Positions 15,900 to 17,692 of a stretch of DNA of 17,692 bases are shown here, one piece after another. Each line of letters begins with the position of its first letter. Within the stretch, counting starts at the first letter, position 1. The translations under genes and the position numbers were made by a program. The stretch comes from Gemmatimonadaceae bacterium (GTDB taxonomy: Bacteria > Gemmatimonadota > Gemmatimonadetes > Gemmatimonadales > Gemmatimonadaceae). The notes under the pieces were generated by a model. It made no database searches. It saw only the letters and a list, made by a program, of their open reading frames with translations, and was not told the origin of the DNA. The stretch is taken from assembly GCA_014379705.1 (NCBI GenBank), contig JACMLI010000181.1, positions 1 through 17,692 on the forward strand. Reading direction: 5' to 3'.

Positions 15900-16640
15900 A
15901 TGCGCAACAACGTACGGCAGGGCCTCCGGGTACTACGGGGAATCCCCGAGTTCCTGGGGAAGGAAATCGAGGGGCCGGCAGCGATAGGACCCCTCGCCAC
16001 GCACATCGTCGCGTTGAGCGGGGAAATCGACCGGCTCGACGCGCTGGTGGGCGAGCAGGATGCCAGCACTCGCGCGTTCCGCGGCGCGGCGCAGGAAGCA
16101 AAGAAGTTGTCGCGGAAGCTGCAGCACGAGTTCGTGCGGCCCGTGGTTCGGATGGCGAAGTTGTTGTCCCCCGCCGATCCCACGCTCCGCTCGCAGCTCA
16201 AGCTTCCCCGGGGTTCGATCAGCTACCAGGCGCTGATCGCAATCACCATGGGCGTCGCGGATCGCGTCGAGGAACACAAGGCGAAGTTCGTCGCGGCGGG
16301 GTTTGCCGAAGACTTCGTCGACAAGATGCGATCGACGGCGGAGGCGCTGAACAAGGCGCTGGAAGGGAAGGCGGCGCGCAATGGCCGCCGCGCGGGGGCG
16401 ACGTCAGGACTTGTGCTCGAGTTCGCACGGAGCCGGGAGATGGTGCGCATGCTCGACGACATGGTCGCACCGTTGCTGGAAGGGACGCAGCGTCTCGCTG
16501 CGTGGAAGGCGGTGTCCCGCTTCGCGCGGGAAGCAAAGCGCGAAGAGGTGGAGGGGCAGGAGGAGACTGTTTCGATGCCAACTGCTTCGACGCCGGCAGC
16601 GACCGGAGGAAACGCCTCACCTGACACGCATGCAGCGTAG
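15900..16640 (+). CDS. Unrecognised alpha-helical protein beside the repeat array
   Basis: I do not recognise a named family. From ATG 15900 the protein has 246 residues, is rich in Ala, Arg, Glu and Leu, and looks mostly helical. It has no membrane span and no Cys cluster. Around 35-75 there is an amphipathic, coiled-coil-like stretch (IVALSGEIDRLDALV then AAQEAKKLSRKLQHE). A basic patch KAARNGRRAG lies near 160-170. The last ~30 residues are a low-complexity Thr/Ala/Pro/Ser tail. AAGGAG at 15887-15892, seven bases before the ATG, is the best ribosome binding site in the window. The frame also starts at ATG 15804 with its own AGGAG and would add 32 residues. Those include the rare-codon run AGG AGA, which is the downstream ribosome binding site, so I prefer 15900. 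It follows the TACC array and precedes a strong terminator, so it is probably a single-gene unit. Confidence 0.75.
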   Translation: MRNNVRQGLRVLRGIPEFLGKEIEGPAAIGPLATHIVALSGEIDRLDALVGEQDASTRAFRGAAQEAKKLSRKLQHEFVRPVVRMAKLLSPADPTLRSQLKLPRGSISYQALIAITMGVADRVEEHKAKFVAAGFAEDFVDKMRSTAEALNKALEGKAARNGRRAGATSGLVLEFARSREMVRMLDDMVAPLLEGTQRLAAWKAVSRFAREAKREEVEGQEETVSMPTASTPAATGGNASPDTHAA

Positions 16641-16663
16641 CGTTGTCAGCCAGTAGGGAGAGG

Positions 16664-16697
16664 AGGGCGGGGGAGAGATCCCTCGCCCTTCTCGTTT
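16664..16697 (+). terminator. Intrinsic terminator after the helical-protein gene
   Basis: AGGGCGGGGGA (16664-16674) pairs with TCCCTCGCCCT (16679-16689) over eleven positions, one of them G-U, closing a GAGA tetraloop of the GNRA type. A short pyrimidine/T run, TCTCGTTT, follows. It lies 24 nt after the stop codon, which fits Rho-independent termination of a monocistronic transcript. Confidence 0.75.
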
Positions 16698-17104
16698 GGA
16701 GGTCATCCCCAGGTCCGGAACAACGCAATCCTCTGCGAACCCTGGGCTCCCCCTGCGTTTAATGCATGCTCCCGACCCGACGGTTCCCCACCGAGCTTTC
16801 CGGCGTCCCCCGGCCCCACGAAGACCGACCCCCTGCTCGGGTCGAGTCACGAGAGCCAATTGGAGGGCACGATCCTGGCCCTCGGCTGCCGCAGGACGGC
16901 CCTCGCTGGCTCGATGCGACGGTCGCCGGGTCCGGCCAGGCGGCGCCTATGGACCGCGCTCCCAAAGCCGTGCACCACACCCAAGGCTAACGCTTTATAT
17001 TTGAATGCCTTAGACGAGCCCGAGGGTGAGCGTCCTGTTGGACCGGCCATCGGCGTCCTTCTTGCTTCCATAGCGTTCACGTTCCCCGGCATGCACAGTC
17101 CTCC
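16698..17104. other. Gene-free spacer with possible promoter for the GT2 gene
   Basis: I see no credible coding frame, tRNA or repeat in these ~400 bases. TATATTTG at 16996-17003 stands out as the only AT-rich run and matches the TAnnTTTG -7 element known from Bacteroidota promoters. If used, it would give the GT2 gene a leader of roughly 95-100 nt. The match is short, so this is a suggestion only. Confidence 0.35.
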
Positions 17105-17692
17105 GTGATCGCGATTTTTACCATCTCAGCAGGCCTCCTTTTGTTCACGTGGGTGGGCTACCCGGCGCTCATTCGCCTGCTGGCCAGCGCGCGGGCGCGC
17201 CACCCCCTCGATCCGACAGCCTCAGAAACCCCACTGGTGAGCGTGATCGTCGCGACCCGCGATCCGGACGCGTCCATCATCGCGCGAGTACAGGACATTT
17301 TGTCCGGCGCATATCCGGCGGAATCACTCGAGGTCGTGGTGGCCCTCGATGTCAGGCGCAGCCCTGGGCAGCTCCATACGCCCCTCCCGGGCGCCCCAGG
17401 TACCGTGCGCGTGGTCCAGGGTGATGCCGCCGGTGGAAAGGCTGCCGCGCTCAATGCGGGTGTCCGCGCAGCCAGGGGGACGATCCTCGTCTTCACGGAC
17501 GCGGGCCAGCGCTTCGCAGCGGACACCATCCCTCGACTCGTGGGTGCCCTGCAGACCAACGCACGCCTGGCCGCGGTCTCGGGCGCACTCGCCACTCGCG
17601 CCGTGGCCGCCGGACGCGTGAGCGTGGGCGACCTGTACTGGCGCTACGAACGCGCCGTGCGGGCGAACGAGGCCCGTGTGCACTCGTCGATC
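17105..17692 (+). CDS. GT2-family glycosyltransferase, C-terminus cut by window edge
   Basis: I translated this open frame directly; it has no stop before the right edge, and 196 residues are visible. It begins at GTG 17105 with an N-terminal hydrophobic segment (IAIFTISAGLLLFTWVGYPAL) that should anchor it in the membrane. A GT-A domain follows: PLVSVIVATRD near 50-60, then GDAAGGKAAALNAGVRAA and ILVFTDAGQRF. Later YWRYERAVRANEARVHSSI matches the YWxYE...E segment of processive-type GT2 enzymes. The usual metal-binding DxD is D-A-G here, unless the aspartate is supplied elsewhere. It is probably a membrane glycosyltransferase acting on an exopolysaccharide, and it may begin another polysaccharide operon to the right. 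No strong ribosome binding site is seen at the GTG. Confidence 0.88.
   Translation, partial: MIAIFTISAGLLLFTWVGYPALIRLLASARARHPLDPTASETPLVSVIVATRDPDASIIARVQDILSGAYPAESLEVVVALDVRRSPGQLHTPLPGAPGTVRVVQGDAAGGKAAALNAGVRAARGTILVFTDAGQRFAADTIPRLVGALQTNARLAAVSGALATRAVAAGRVSVGDLYWRYERAVRANEARVHSSI

Noticed and set aside
16826..16862. tRNA-like segment (GGGTCGAGTC followed by GAGAGCCA)
   Set aside because: The T-loop lacks GTTC, the flanking bases do not form a 5-bp arm, and no acceptor, D or anticodon arm can be assembled.

Overview
This is a GC-rich, gene-dense bacterial window. Its protein repertoire (extracytoplasmic-sulfate chemistry, a Wzx/ligase-type polysaccharide locus, many GTG/TTG starts, almost no Shine-Dalgarno signal at several starts) looks most like Gemmatimonadota or a related soil/aquatic lineage. 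That placement is an inference; no rRNA or other phylogenetic marker is present.

Layout. (1) 1-2858, minus strand: a three-gene run made of a 44-aa membrane miniprotein, a type I phosphodiesterase-like alkaline-phosphatase-superfamily enzyme, and a membrane-anchored sulfatase-fold enzyme that runs off the left edge. (2) 2859-3055: a divergent intergenic region. (3) 3056-7920, plus strand: a sulfate-activation module made of an APS kinase-ATP sulfurylase fusion (PAPS synthetase), a PHP-domain phosphatase that overlaps it by 4 nt, an SLC13-type transporter 2 nt further on, and a second, stand-alone APS kinase. (4) 8116-14586, plus strand: a polysaccharide block made of an O-antigen ligase/polymerase, a GT4 glycosyltransferase, an MBOAT O-acyltransferase, its SGNH-type partner, and a Wzx-like flippase, mostly with gaps of 2-21 nt. 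(5) about 14655-15500: a noncoding-looking array of degenerate direct repeats with a 20-21 bp period built around TACC. (6) 15900-16640: an unrecognised helical protein followed by a good intrinsic terminator. (7) 16698-17104: an apparently gene-free spacer. (8) 17105 to the right edge: the start of a GT2 glycosyltransferase.

How it may work together. Sulfate imported by the SLC13 protein would be activated to APS and then PAPS by the fusion enzyme. The PHP protein is placed to remove the 3'-phosphate from PAP left after sulfate transfer. The polysaccharide genes would build, export, polymerise or ligate, and O-acylate a glycan. No sulfotransferase is visible in the window, so a sulfated exopolysaccharide is a hypothesis only. 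The most unusual element is the phased 21-bp array beside the unrecognised helical protein; it is not CRISPR-like and does not behave as an ordinary coding sequence.
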